A stretch of 36,577 nucleotides of DNA. It comes from Burkholderiales bacterium (GTDB taxonomy: Bacteria; Pseudomonadota; Gammaproteobacteria; Burkholderiales; Burkholderiaceae_C). The notes beneath the pieces are model-generated. The model worked only from the letters and a program-made list of their open reading frames with translations. It made no database searches and was not told the DNA's origin. Below, piece by piece: positions 1 through 9,523 of this stretch. The stretch covers positions 1-36,577 of the forward strand of contig QBMB01000004.1 of NCBI GenBank assembly GCA_003241965.1, read 5' to 3'. How positions within the stretch are numbered: position 1 is the stretch's first letter; every line of letters begins with the position of its first letter. The translations under genes were made by a program, and so were the position numbers.

Positions 1-338
1 GGCAATTCGGGCGCACGCGGCGCCGGCGCGGGGGCAGCCACCGGGGGCGGGGGCGGTGGTGGCTTCCAGCTCTGCGTGGCAAACAGGTCGCCGCCCTCAC
101 GCGCCATGCGCTCCACCGGCATGGCTTCACGCTGCGCGCGACCTGGGTCAACGGAGCTCTCTGCCGCCTTGTTTGCCACCACAGAGCCACCCGATGCTCC
201 CGACCTGGCCGATGGCGCGGCGCGCTCGGGGGAAGCCAGCAGGTCGTCCCCGGCGTCGTCCACGCGAGCCACATACGCGGTGGCCACCAGCGTGAGCACC
301 AGGCCTGCACCGAGCACGAGGTTGCGGCGGCTGGCCAT
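1..338 (-). CDS. GspC/PilP-like inner-membrane secretion component, partial (C-terminus outside window)
   Basis: Only the first 112 codons are present; the gene runs off the left edge. Seen: a short basic N-terminus (MASRRN), one hydrophobic segment at about residues 7-23, then a long Ala/Ser/Gly-rich linker. A block near residues 85-100 reads SWKPPPPPPPV and is followed by Ala/Pro repeats. This layout (one membrane anchor plus a Pro-rich periplasmic linker) is what GspC or PilP-type proteins have, linking the inner-membrane platform to the outer-membrane secretin. The start codon overlaps the stop of the PilO-like gene by one base (TGATG), so it belongs to the same operon. NCBI names proteins of this sort in exosortase-linked loci 'secretion system X translation initiation factor', a name I recall but cannot check; the Pro-rich linker probably explains that odd label. 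Function is inferred from position and layout, as no conserved domain is complete here. Confidence 0.6.
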   Translation of the reverse strand, partial: MASRRNLVLGAGLVLTLVATAYVARVDDAGDDLLASPERAAPSARSGASGGSVVANKAAESSVDPGRAQREAMPVERMAREGGDLFATQSWKPPPPPPPVAAPAPAPRAPEL

Positions 339-877
339 CAGGGTGCCTTCAAGTAGAACGACCAGCGCAGGCGCGCCTGCACCAGCGGCTCGCCCACGGC
401 GTTGCGCTTGATGCTGAGCTCGTCCCGCGCCACCGTGGGCAACTCGTTGAGCACATCGGCCATCCAGGCGCGCAGGTCGGTGTAGGTGCCCACGGCGGGC
501 AGCGTGATCTGGTAACGCTGCAGACGGCCACCGGGCTCGCTCACCAGGCGGTACTCGCCGGTGGACAGCACCACGTCGTGCTCGGCCGCACTGCGGTGGA
601 TGTGGCGCACCGCCTGCAGCGCGCCGGCGGCCTGGGGCAGGCCCGCCTCGAACTCGGCCTGGCGGGTCGCCAGGTCCAGCTTGGGGTCGGGCTGGCGGGC
701 CTGGCGCGCGCGCTCGGCCACCTGCGCCTGCTGCATGGCCATCGCCTCGGTGCGCGCAGCATCGGCCCCGAAATGGGCCAGCGGCCAGATGCACGCCATC
801 AGCAGCAGGCCCACCGCCGCAGGCCAGCCGTGGCGGTGCAGCAAGAAAGCCAGATGGGTCGTGGGTGAGACCTTCAC
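338..877 (-). CDS. PilO/GspM-like pseudopilus assembly protein
   Basis: 179 aa. One N-terminal transmembrane segment at about residues 17-35 (WPAAVGLLLMACIWPL), then a predicted coiled-coil stretch (about 40-75, many Ala/Gln/Arg/Glu), then a small alpha/beta domain. That is the bitopic layout of PilO and GspM, which dimerise with PilN/GspL in the inner membrane. I chose the GTG at 877 because a GGAGG lies six bases upstream and the codon overlaps the previous stop as GTGA. The GTG at 892 would overlap the neighbour more and has no such site. It sits between the PilN-like gene and the GspC/PilP-like gene, the normal order for pilMNOP. Sequence identity to named families is too weak to see by eye, so the call rests on layout and gene order. 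Confidence 0.6.
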   Translation of the reverse strand: MKVSPTTHLAFLLHRHGWPAAVGLLLMACIWPLAHFGADAARTEAMAMQQAQVAERARQARQPDPKLDLATRQAEFEAGLPQAAGALQAVRHIHRSAAEHDVVLSTGEYRLVSEPGGRLQRYQITLPAVGTYTDLRAWMADVLNELPTVARDELSIKRNAVGEPLVQARLRWSFYLKAP

Positions 878-1395
878 GACGCGCCTCCCCACGCCATGTC
901 CACCGAAAAGCGGATCACCTGCACGCCGTCCTGCGTGATCACTTCGTGCGAGCCCAGCACCACCGAACTCGACACCGGTGAAAGCCGCAAGGTATCGACG
1001 TACGCGATCACCTCGGCCATGGTTTTGGCTTCGCCGGTGATGCGCAACTGGCGGGTGTTGCCCTGGGCTTCGAACCCCAGCAGGGCCACGCCGGGCTCGG
1101 CCAGGCGCTCCAGTTCTTTCAGCAGCTTGCCCCAGGGGTGAGCCACCGCAGCGCTGACCCGCGCGTTGGCCGAGACCAACGCGGGCGCCAGCGCGGGTGC
1201 CGCGCTGCGTGGCCGCGCCTTGGCGCTACGGGCCTGGCGCTCGGCGCGGTCCAGCGTGGACTGCAGTTCCTCGCGGGCCTGTGCGTAATCGAGCGCGGCC
1301 AGCACCAGCCCGACCAGTCCCACGACCATGAGTGTCCAGCCCAGCAACGAAGCGGGCGGGCGGCGGCGCAGAAAATCCATGCGAAGTGGTGGCAT
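874..1395 (-). CDS. PilN-like (GspL C-terminal-like) assembly protein
   Basis: About 173 aa. A short cytoplasmic N-terminus (MPPLRMDFLRRRP) is followed by one membrane segment (LGWTLMVVGLVGLVLAAL, about residues 17-35), a heptad-rich helix (about 37-70) and a ferredoxin-like periplasmic domain. The N-terminal DFLRRRP before the membrane helix resembles the PilN tail that binds PilM. Type II systems usually carry this part fused to the cytoplasmic half as GspL; here it is a separate gene, as in type IV pili. The start at 1395 follows the upstream stop by a few bases and has a G-rich run eight bases before it. The ATG at 1380 is an alternative. The gene is tightly packed between PilM-like and PilO-like genes. 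Confidence 0.6.
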   Translation of the reverse strand: MPPLRMDFLRRRPPASLLGWTLMVVGLVGLVLAALDYAQAREELQSTLDRAERQARSAKARPRSAAPALAPALVSANARVSAAVAHPWGKLLKELERLAEPGVALLGFEAQGNTRQLRITGEAKTMAEVIAYVDTLRLSPVSSSVVLGSHEVITQDGVQVIRFSVDMAWGGAS

Positions 1396-1397
1396 GC

Positions 1398-2214
1398 CTA
1401 GACCCCCCACGCCATGCGTTCAATGCCACTCTGCTCAGTGGGCCGTGCACTGCTTTCGGCGGCCAGCCAGACCAGCCCCGGGTCGCGGCGATCGCCAACC
1501 GCGACGCCACAGCCCACCAGATACACCGGCGGCGCCTTGGCGAGATCGAGCCCGCTGGCCAACTGAATTTGCGCTTGCAGAGCCGGCAGCACACTGCGCC
1601 AACCCGCCGTGCCCTGTGGCTCATGGCGGGCCGAGCGCAGCCCGTGCCACACACCCCGGTGCAGCAGGCCCAGCGTCAGGCTGCCCGGCTCGGCCACGCC
1701 GAACCACGCCATGCGATCGCCCATGCTGCCGCGCCAGCGGTCGAACGCGGCTGAAAAGTAAGGCACCACGCTGGCCACGGTCGTTTCTCCCACGCTTTTC
1801 AAACCTTGCAGCTCGGCCAGCAGCGCCTCGTCGATCGCACACGCGGGCAAGGCCCGCCCGGGCAAGGGCTCGGTGTGCACCACACGCCAGCTGTCGGCCA
1901 CCGAGCCGAAGGTGGCGCGAAACCGCAGCCGCACATAGGCCTCCAGCTCCTGAGGGCGGGCCAGCTGGGGTTGCCATTCCAGCAGCTGCCAACGCGCCAG
2001 CTGGCTGCTCAGAAACACATGCAGTCGGGCCCGCTTGAGATCGCGCTCCCGCAGCCAGCCCGTCAAGGCGGACATGGCGGGCTGCCAGGCCGGTGCATGG
2101 GGACCGGACCTGGGCACACTCACCACCTCGGTCTTGCCCGTCTCACCCCGGCGGTGGCCAGCACGGCCGATCACCAGGCGGTCTTCGAGCAGGGCCACCT
2201 GCAACAGGGGACGT

Positions 2215-2228
<14 letters not shown>
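1398..2228 (-). CDS. PilM/GspL cytoplasmic-domain-like protein
   Basis: 276 aa with no membrane segment and no signal peptide. It lies between the ATPase and the PilN-like gene, where PilM (or the actin-like cytoplasmic half of GspL) is expected. The protein would recruit the ATPase to the membrane complex. The fold cannot be confirmed by eye. The N-terminus (about residues 1-45) has alternating beta-type strands such as LLQVALLEDRLVIGRAG. A Gly-rich stretch near the C-terminus (VYLVGCGVAVGDR) resembles a nucleotide-pocket loop, but no clear ASKHA motifs are visible. The GTG at 2228 is chosen because AGGAG sits seven bases upstream and the codon lies within the last codons of gspE, giving a short overlap. 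It is a divergent family member at best. Confidence 0.5.
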
Positions 2229-3905
<1,677 letters not shown>

Positions 3906-3909
<4 letters not shown>

Positions 3910-5090
3910 TGCACGCTCTCCGCCAGCTGGAAGATCGGCAGGTACATCAGCACCACAATGGCGCCGATCACCAGGCCCATGATGAGCATGAGCGCGGGGC
4001 CCAGCAGGCGCGTGGCCCACTCGGCCCAGCGCGAAAGTTCTTCGTCGTGAAACGCGGCGGCGCGCTCCATCATGTCGCCCATGTTGCCGGTGCGCTCACC
4101 CACGCGCAGCATGCGCAGCGACACCGCCGTGCTCAGACCCTGGCTCTCGAACGCGTGCGACATGGGTTGCCCTTCGCGGATGCGGCTGGTGGCCGCGACC
4201 AGGCGCGGCTGCAGGGCGGGCGAGAGCAAACCACTGACCATGTCCAGCGCGGGCACGATGGCAATGCCCCCGCGCAGCAGCATGCCCAGGGTGCGGTAGA
4301 GCCGCGCCAGCTGGAACACCCGCATGTGTTCTCCCACGGCCGGGATGCGCCAGAGCTGCCCCATCAAACGCTGCCCGAGCCAACGGCCACCGCCCATGGA
4401 CAAGCCCACCACCAGGGCCACCATCAAACCCAGCAACACCGGCCAGTACTGCTCCACCGCCTGCCCCCACTGCAGCATGAGGCGCGACATGAAAGGCAGT
4501 TTGTCGCCCATGTCTTCGTAGATGTGCGAGAAGCGCGGCACCACATAACCCATGAGGAACAGGATCACCAGGCTGCTCACGCCGATCAGCATCACGGGGT
4601 AGATGGCCGCGCTCACCAGTTTGTTGCGCAGCGTCTCCAGCTGGTTGCCGTAAGCGATGTAGCGCCCCAGCGCCTCGCCCAGATCGCTGGTGCGTTCGCT
4701 GGCGCGCACGGTGGCCACGAAGAGCGGCGGAAAGATCTGCGGCATGCTGTGCAGCGCGCTGGAAAATGTGTGGCCTTCGCGCAGGCTGAGCAGCAGTTTT
4801 TGCAGCACTGCGCGCACCGGCGCGCGCGACTCCTTCTCGGCCAGCGTCTCCACCGCTTCCACGATGCTCACGCCCGAGCTGAGCAGTGACAACAATTCCT
4901 GGCTGAACAACAACAGCGGAAAATCCTTGCGGGCGCTGGCGCCGCTACCGAACCCGCCTTCGCGCGAGATGGACACCACGGCCTGACCCGATGCCATCAC
5001 CTGGCGGCGAACGTCGTCCACGGTGTCTGCATCCACAAGGCTGACTGCCATCGACATGTCGGCCTGAAGCGATTTCACGCGGTAGCGCAT
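3906..5090 (-). CDS. gspF: GspF/PulF-type inner-membrane platform protein
   Basis: 394 aa, family-typical. It is the polytopic inner-membrane protein through which the ATPase drives pseudopilin polymerisation. Two tandem T2SSF domains are visible. The first (about 60-185) contains LLLFSQELLSLLSSGVSIVEA and ends in a hydrophobic segment (VMLIGVSSLVILFLMGYVV). The second (about 260-385) repeats the pattern (RLYRTLGMLLRGGIAIVPAL) and ends with a last membrane helix (LGPALMLIMGLVIGAIVVLM). A further helix lies near VLLGLMVALVVGLSMG. Pro-Arg in YVVPRFSHIY and the Glu-Arg pair in VRASERTSDLGEALGRY are characteristic. The start at 5090 is two bases after the gspG stop. Confidence 0.92.
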
Positions 5091-5092
5091 GG

Positions 5093-5524
5093 CTACCAGC
5101 TCACCAGGTCTTCGGCTTCGCCGGTGCCACCGGGCTGGCGGTCCTTGCCGTAGGACAGCAGGTCGTACTCACCCTGCTCGCCCGGCGACCGGTAGACATA
5201 GGCCAGGCCCCAGGGGTCCAGCGGCACACCTTTCTTGAGGTAGGGCCCCGACCATTTGCTGTCACTGGCGGGGCGCTCGTTCAGGGAGGCCAGGCCTTCC
5301 TCGCTGGACGGATAGCGCCCAACATCCAGCCGGTACTGGTCCAGCGCCTTGCCCAAAGCGTCGATCTGCGCGCGAGCTGTTTTCACCTCGGACTTGCCGA
5401 TCTGCGCGAAAAAGCGGGGCCCCACGAAGCCGGCAAGCAGTCCGATGATGACCATGACCACCAGGAGTTCGAGCAGGGTGAAGCCACTCTGCCGCCGATG
5501 GCGGGGTGTTGGTTGTCCAAACAT
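5093..5524 (-). CDS. gspG: GspG-type major pseudopilin
   Basis: 143 aa. It carries a class III signal peptide: a short basic leader (MFGQPTPRHRRQSG) cut before FTLLELLVVMVIIGLLAG. It has Gly at -1, Phe at +1 and Glu at +5, the prepilin peptidase signature. The body has the GspG pattern AQIDALGKALDQYRLDVGRYPSSEEGL, then DPWG and a C-terminal loop with Asp/Glu residues (GKDRQPGGTGEAED) like the GspG calcium site. The ATG at 5524 has GGAG eight bases upstream; the longer upstream frame lacks pilin features. It is the only pseudopilin in the visible part of this operon (no gspH, I, J or K) and is the first gene, so transcription probably starts in the 193-base gap up to phoB. No prepilin peptidase gene is visible, so processing would depend on one elsewhere. 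Confidence 0.92.
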   Translation of the reverse strand: MFGQPTPRHRRQSGFTLLELLVVMVIIGLLAGFVGPRFFAQIGKSEVKTARAQIDALGKALDQYRLDVGRYPSSEEGLASLNERPASDSKWSGPYLKKGVPLDPWGLAYVYRSPGEQGEYDLLSYGKDRQPGGTGEAEDLVSW

Positions 5525-5558
5525 GGGGTTGACTCCGGATCGGTAAACGTTGCAAGTG

Positions 5559-5587
5559 GGCTTGCTTGAGGTCAGCTTAGGCAAGCC
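5559..5587. repeat. 7-bp inverted repeat upstream of gspG
   Basis: GGCTTGC at 5559-5565 is matched by GCAAGCC at 5581-5587, with a 15-base spacer. It lies 35-63 bases upstream of the gspG start, in the probable leader or promoter region of the secretion operon. It could be a regulator site or a leader hairpin. Arms this short also occur by chance. The rest of the 193-base gap between gspG and phoB holds no gene I can support. Confidence 0.3.
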
Positions 5588-5717
5588 ATGTGAAGGTCGG
5601 GTTACACAGGGACGATGGGCGCTCGAAATTCGGTGAACGTCGATGCGATTCATCCAAACGGACTACGCGGCTTCGTGTCGCGTGCAACAAATCAGACATA
5701 CCTGGCCCTCCTTGCTG

Positions 5718-6404
5718 TCAGGCTGCAGACAGGCTGTAGCCGCTGCCGCGCACCGTGCGGATGACGTGGTCCAGACCTGCGGGCAGCAATGCATTGCGCA
5801 AGCGGCTGATGTGCACATCCACCGTTCGGTCGTCCCCCACGAATTCGGGGCCCCACACGTGGTCCAGCAGCTGGCTTCGGCTGTACACGCGGTCGGTGTG
5901 GGTCACAAGAAAGTGCAGCAGGCGGAACTCGGTGCTGCCCAGTGACAACGGCTGGCCCTTGGCGATCACGGTTTTGGCTGCGGGGTCGAGCACGAGGCCA
6001 GCCACCCGCACCACCTCGGCCGTGACCTGGGGCACGCGCCGGCGCAGGATGACGGCAATGCGTGCGATCAGCTCCCGGGGCGAGAAGGGCTTGGTGATGT
6101 AGTCGTCAGCGCCCACCTCCAGCCCGGAAATCTTGTCGCGCTCCTCGATGCGGGCCGACAACATGATGATGGGAATGTCGCGCGTGCGCGTCTCGGAACG
6201 CAGCAAGCGTGTGAATTCAACGCCGGTCATGCCGGGCAACATCCAGTCCAGCAGCAGCAGGTCGGGCAGCGAGCGCTGCATCATCTCGCGCGCCTGTTCG
6301 GCGTCCGGCGCACAGCGAACCGCATGCCCTGCCCGGGTGAGATTGACGGAAATCAGCTCTTGTATGTGTGGCTCGTCCTCGACGACCAGAATTTGAGCAG
6401 CCAT
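5718..6404 (-). CDS. phoB: PhoB-type response regulator (OmpR family)
   Basis: 228 aa. It is a DNA-binding response regulator of the phosphate-starvation regulon. The receiver domain (about 1-120) has the acidic pair ED at 9-10, phosphoacceptor Asp53 in LLLLDWMLPGMTGVEF, the conserved Ser/Thr region IIMLSAR, and Lys in YITKPFSPREL. The winged-helix domain (about 130-225) shows the PhoB-like pattern LSLGSTEFRLLHFLVTHTDR, then SRSQLLDHVWG, RTVDVHISRLRNAL and IRTVRGSGYS. The start at 6404 (MAAQILVVEDEP) fits family N-termini; longer starts would add about 30 residues. It is divergent from pstS, 150 bases away, and no phoR sensor kinase follows it, since the next gene downstream is gspG. The similarity to PhoB plus an adjacent pstS makes the assignment fairly safe, although another OmpR-family regulator is possible. 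Confidence 0.85.
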   Translation of the reverse strand: MAAQILVVEDEPHIQELISVNLTRAGHAVRCAPDAEQAREMMQRSLPDLLLLDWMLPGMTGVEFTRLLRSETRTRDIPIIMLSARIEERDKISGLEVGADDYITKPFSPRELIARIAVILRRRVPQVTAEVVRVAGLVLDPAAKTVIAKGQPLSLGSTEFRLLHFLVTHTDRVYSRSQLLDHVWGPEFVGDDRTVDVHISRLRNALLPAGLDHVIRTVRGSGYSLSAA

Positions 6405-6487
6405 GTTTCGTCCATCAATAAAGTGGCGCGATGGTAGGGGGCTGCAATGACGGTTTGATTGCAACGCTTGTCCAAACGGATCATCGA

Positions 6488-6521
6488 CGGTCACAGATTT
6501 GACGTACTGCCTCCCTAGACT
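6488..6521 (+). promoter_or_regulatory. Candidate Pho box and -10 element for pstS
   Basis: Bases 6488-6505 (CGGTCACAGATTTGACGT) match the known Pho box consensus of two 7-mers with 11-bp spacing at about 11 of 18 positions; the first half-site and the AT-rich linker match best. A TAGACT (-10-like, 4 of 6) lies at 6516-6521, ten bases downstream, the usual Pho box to -10 distance. This places a transcription start about 25-30 bases before the pstS ATG. The second half-site is weak, and I could not score it against a matrix. The neighbouring phoB and pstS genes make it plausible. Confidence 0.4.
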
Positions 6522-6554
6522 CGCGATCTTTCAAGTCAACAGGCGTTGTGTTCC

Positions 6555-7592
6555 ATGAAGCTCCACCACCTCAGATGTCTTCTGATTGCAGCTGGCACAA
6601 CCATGGGGTCCTTTGCTGCCTTGGCCCAGGACATCACCGGCGCAGGCGCCACCTTTCCGGCCCCGGCGTATGCCAAGTGGGCCGATGCCTTCAACACCGC
6701 ATCCAACGCCAAGGTTAACTACCAGGCGATCGGATCGAGTGGCGGCATCCGTCAAATTGACGGGCGTACGGTGGACTTCGGGGCCACAGACGCACCCCTG
6801 AAAGACGACGAACTCGCCCGAAAAGGACAAATCCAGTTTCCTACCCTGATTGGCGGCGTGGTGCCGGTGGTGAATCTGCGCGGCATTGCCCCAGGGCAGC
6901 TGCGTTTGACGGGCGCCGTGCTGGGCGACATCTACCTCGGCAAGATCACCCGCTGGAGCGACCCTGCCATCGTGGCGCTCAACCCGCAGCTCCCCCTGCC
7001 CGACACGGCCATCGCGCCGGTATTCCGCTCGGACGGATCGGGCACTTCCTTCATCTTCACCAACTACCTCAGCAAGGTGAACGCCGACTGGAAGACGCGC
7101 ATCGGCGAAGGCACGCAGGTGGGCTGGCCCACGGGCAGTGGCGGCCGCGGCAACGTGGGGGTGGCCGCCATCGTCTCGCGCACGCCCAACGCCATCGGCT
7201 ACGTGGAATACGCCTACGTGAAGCAGGCCAAGCTGAATTTCGCGCTGCTGCAGAACGCATCGGGCGCCTTCGTCGCACCAGGCACCGAAGCGTTTCGCGC
7301 CGCCAGCACAGGAGTGGACTGGACCACGTCGCATTCCCACATGCTGACCCAGCAACCCGCGCCCGATGCCTGGCCCATCACCGGCGCCACGTTTGTGCTG
7401 ATGTACGCCAAGGCCGACAACGCCGCCCATTCCGCCCAGGCGCTGCGCTTTTTTCACTGGGGCCTCACGAAAGGTGAAGCCATGACCACCGAACTGGGCT
7501 ACGCGGCCCTGCCCAGGCCGGTGGTGGATTCCATCGAAGTCCTGTGGACCCAGGTGCGTGATGCATCGGGCAAACCCCTCACCTACAAGTGA
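6555..7592 (+). CDS. pstS: PstS-like periplasmic phosphate-binding protein
   Basis: 345 aa. It has a Sec signal peptide, with cleavage predicted after SFAALAQ, just before DITGAGATFPAPAY, the signature start of mature PstS. Phosphate-binding motifs are present: the SSGGIRQI loop, TVDFGATDAPL, the FRSDGSGTSFIF segment (Ser/Asp/Ser/Gly/Thr ligands) and GRGNVGV. The protein normally feeds PstCAB, but no permease or ATPase genes follow; the next gene is epsD, 65 bases on. The start at 6555 gives a proper signal peptide; the in-frame TTG at 6546 adds three residues only. A partner PstCAB encoded elsewhere, or a sensing or binding-only role, are both possible. It is probably regulated by the divergent phoB through the candidate Pho box upstream. 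Confidence 0.93.
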   Translation: MKLHHLRCLLIAAGTTMGSFAALAQDITGAGATFPAPAYAKWADAFNTASNAKVNYQAIGSSGGIRQIDGRTVDFGATDAPLKDDELARKGQIQFPTLIGGVVPVVNLRGIAPGQLRLTGAVLGDIYLGKITRWSDPAIVALNPQLPLPDTAIAPVFRSDGSGTSFIFTNYLSKVNADWKTRIGEGTQVGWPTGSGGRGNVGVAAIVSRTPNAIGYVEYAYVKQAKLNFALLQNASGAFVAPGTEAFRAASTGVDWTTSHSHMLTQQPAPDAWPITGATFVLMYAKADNAAHSAQALRFFHWGLTKGEAMTTELGYAALPRPVVDSIEVLWTQVRDASGKPLTYK

Positions 7593-7617
7593 TCTGCAAG
7601 TGACCCGCAAGTGATCC
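7585..7617 (+). repeat. Three tandem 11-bp repeats at the pstS stop
   Basis: Copies are ACAAGTGATCT (7585-7595), GCAAGTGACCC (7596-7606) and GCAAGTGATCC (7607-7617), sharing the core CAAGTGA at exact 11-bp spacing. The first copy contains the pstS stop codon. The three TGA triplets fall in three different frames, so translation is blocked in all frames. Direct repeats at 11 bp are also the geometry bound by OmpR/PhoB-family regulators. The array ends 40 bases before the epsD start. Confidence 0.7.
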
Positions 7618-7646
7618 GACGCTTCGTTTGCGTCAGCCTCTTTTTT
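7618..7646 (+). terminator. Weak terminator-like hairpin after pstS
   Basis: GACGC (7618-7622) pairs with GCGTC (7630-7634) around a TTCGTTT loop, followed after six bases by six T residues (7641-7646). The stem is short and the T-run is displaced, so if it works it would attenuate rather than fully stop transcription from pstS into the eps genes. It may set the pstS to epsD expression ratio. Confidence 0.35.
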
Positions 7647-7657
7647 CAAGCCAGACC

Positions 7658-8665
7658 ATGAACCACTTCAATCGCAACACCGTCACCAAACTGCTGCAAA
7701 CCAGCGCGCTGGCTTTTTCGCTGTCCCTCACCCTGAGCGCCTGCGGCAACCAGGGCGACAGTGGCAAGGCCACCCAGGTGGCCGCCAAGGTCGGCTCCAG
7801 TGAAATTTCGGTCCACCAGATCAACCAGGTGCTCAGCCGCACGCCGGTGGGCAACGCGTCCAAGGACGCAGTGGCCGCGGCCAGCCAGCAGGTGCTGGAA
7901 CGCCTGATCGACCAACAACTGGCCGTGGACCAGGCCACCGAGGCCAAGCTGCACCGCTCACCCGACGTGGTGGCCCAGCTGGAAGCCGCGCGGCGCGAAG
8001 TGCTGGCGCGGGCCTACCTGCAGCAGCTCACCGGCACTGTGCCCAAACCCACGCCCGAAGAGATCAAGGCGTATTACGAAGCGAACCCGGCGCTGTTCGC
8101 CGAACGCCGCGTGTTCAACCTGCAGGAGATCCGGGTACCCAAGGCCATCGGCATCGTGGACGACCTGAAAAAGATGGCCGAACAGACCCGCCCCATCGAA
8201 GAGGTGGCCGGCTTCCTGCGCACCCGCAATGTGCAGTTTGGTGGCGGCAGCGCCACCCGCACGGCCGAGCAGATTCCGCTGGAGCTGCTGCCGCAGGTGC
8301 ATGCGCTGAAAGACGGGCAGAGCACCGTGGTCCAGTCCGGCGACAGCGTGACCTTCCTGCGCGTGGCTTCATCGCAGCAGGTGCCGGTGAGCGAGGCCGT
8401 GGCCACGCCCGGCATCGCGCAATTCCTGGGCAACCGCCGCTCCGCCGAAACCGTGACGAGCGAGATCAAGCGGCTGCGCGGCGCCACCACCATCACCTAC
8501 CTGGGCGACTTCGACCGCGCCGCCGCCAAGGCCTCCGAATCGGCGGGCAAACCCGCTGTGCCGGCTGAAGCGCCCTCGCTCGCCACGCCCGTGGAAAGCA
8601 GCGGCAAACCTGCGTTGAGCCCGGAACAAGGTGCCATCGAACGCGGCATTCAAGGCCTGAAGTGA
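7658..8665 (+). CDS. epsD: EpsD-family peptidyl-prolyl isomerase lipoprotein
   Basis: 335 aa. The N-terminus is a lipoprotein signal with lipobox LSAC (Cys29 modified), so the protein is membrane-anchored in the periplasm. It has a SurA/PrsA-like chaperone arrangement: an N-terminal helical segment (VAAKVGSSEISVHQINQVL, then LERLIDQQLAVDQA), the linker PTPEEIKAYYEANPALFAERR, and a parvulin-like region (about 150-265) with FNLQEIRVPKA. The C-terminal tail (about 285-335) is Ala/Pro/Ser-rich and probably disordered. EpsD-type isomerases are known members of exosortase-linked exopolysaccharide operons and probably help fold the export proteins. The start at 7658 is chosen because it begins the signal peptide. 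It is the first gene of the eps block and overlaps epsE as GTGA. Confidence 0.85.
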   Translation: MNHFNRNTVTKLLQTSALAFSLSLTLSACGNQGDSGKATQVAAKVGSSEISVHQINQVLSRTPVGNASKDAVAAASQQVLERLIDQQLAVDQATEAKLHRSPDVVAQLEAARREVLARAYLQQLTGTVPKPTPEEIKAYYEANPALFAERRVFNLQEIRVPKAIGIVDDLKKMAEQTRPIEEVAGFLRTRNVQFGGGSATRTAEQIPLELLPQVHALKDGQSTVVQSGDSVTFLRVASSQQVPVSEAVATPGIAQFLGNRRSAETVTSEIKRLRGATTITYLGDFDRAAAKASESAGKPAVPAEAPSLATPVESSGKPALSPEQGAIERGIQGLK

Positions 8666-9498
8666 TTGCCGCCAACATGAGCTCGCGTTTCATCCCCGCA
8701 CTGCGGCGTTCGTTGCTGCTGTTCTGTACGTCCATGCTGGTGGCCTTCGGCGCGCAAGCCCAAGGTGGTCCGGTGGACTATCCGCTGGCCGCGGGCGACG
8801 CCGTGCGCGTGCAGGTGTTCCAGAACCCCGACCTGACGCTGGAGACCCGCATCTCCGAAAGCGGCACCATTTCGTTCCCCCTTATCGGCACGATCCGCCT
8901 GGGCGGTTTGCCGGTGAGTGCGGCGGAAAAGAAGATCGCCGACGCCTTGAAGAGCGGTGGTTTCCTGCAGAACCCGCAGGTCACGCTGCTGCTGACCCAG
9001 ATTCGCGGCAGCCAGGTCTCGGTGCTCGGCCAAGTCGGGCGGCCGGGCCGCTTCCCGCTGGAAACTGCAAGCACGCGCCTGAGCGACATGCTGGCCAACG
9101 CGGGCGGCGCTGCGCCGAGCGGGGACGACGTGGTCATCGTGACCGGTCAACGCGCCGGCAAGCCGTTTCGCAAGCTGGTCGACCTGCCAGCGCTGTTCCT
9201 GCGCGAGCCCAGCGAAGACGACATCGTGCTGCAAGGCGGCGACGTGATCTACGTGCACCGTGCACCGGTTTTCTATGTGTACGGCGAAGCCCAGCGACCC
9301 GGGTCGTTCCGCATCGAGCGTTCCATGACCGTGATGCAGGCGCTGGCCCTGGCCGGCGGCCCGACCGCACGCGGCTCGCGCGACCGCCTGCAGCTGCACC
9401 GCCAGCAGGACGATGGCAGCGTGAAGCTGCTCTCCCCCCAGATGAACGATCTGGTCATGCCCAACGACGTGCTCTACGTGCGGGAAAGCCTGTTCTGA
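8662..9498 (+). CDS. epsE: EpsE polysaccharide export protein (Wza-like)
   Basis: 278 aa. The signal peptide ends near VAFGAQAQ; no lipobox Cys follows, unlike Wza. The poly-export domain (about 38-115) shows YPLAAGDAVRVQVFQNPDLT and SGTISFPLIGTIRLGG. It is followed by two SLBB-type domains (ISVLGQ-like QVSVLGQVGRPGRFPLE at about 115, and FYVYGEAQRPGSFRIE at about 205). Such proteins form the outer-membrane and periplasmic channel for exopolysaccharide. GTG at 8662 overlaps the epsD stop (GTGA) and has AAGG six bases upstream; ATG at 8677 is the alternative. It is next to the chain-length genes epsF and epsG, its usual partners. Confidence 0.92.
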   Translation: MIAANMSSRFIPALRRSLLLFCTSMLVAFGAQAQGGPVDYPLAAGDAVRVQVFQNPDLTLETRISESGTISFPLIGTIRLGGLPVSAAEKKIADALKSGGFLQNPQVTLLLTQIRGSQVSVLGQVGRPGRFPLETASTRLSDMLANAGGAAPSGDDVVIVTGQRAGKPFRKLVDLPALFLREPSEDDIVLQGGDVIYVHRAPVFYVYGEAQRPGSFRIERSMTVMQALALAGGPTARGSRDRLQLHRQQDDGSVKLLSPQMNDLVMPNDVLYVRESLF

Positions 9499-9523
9499 AG
9501 CCCCGCGCTGGAAGACCCTGACC

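Noticed and set aside
85..338. Pro-rich repeat region as a tandem DNA repeat or frameshift
   Set aside because: It reads as a clean Pro/Ala linker in frame with the membrane anchor, which is typical for the component.
5525..5653. Longer gspG start at 5653
   Set aside because: The extra 43 residues would put a long leader before the prepilin cleavage site; GGAG is correctly placed for the ATG at 5524.
5660..5700. TTGCAC ... TAGTCC as a sigma-70 promoter for gspG
   Set aside because: The spacer is 16 and the second hexamer fits poorly; too weak to list.
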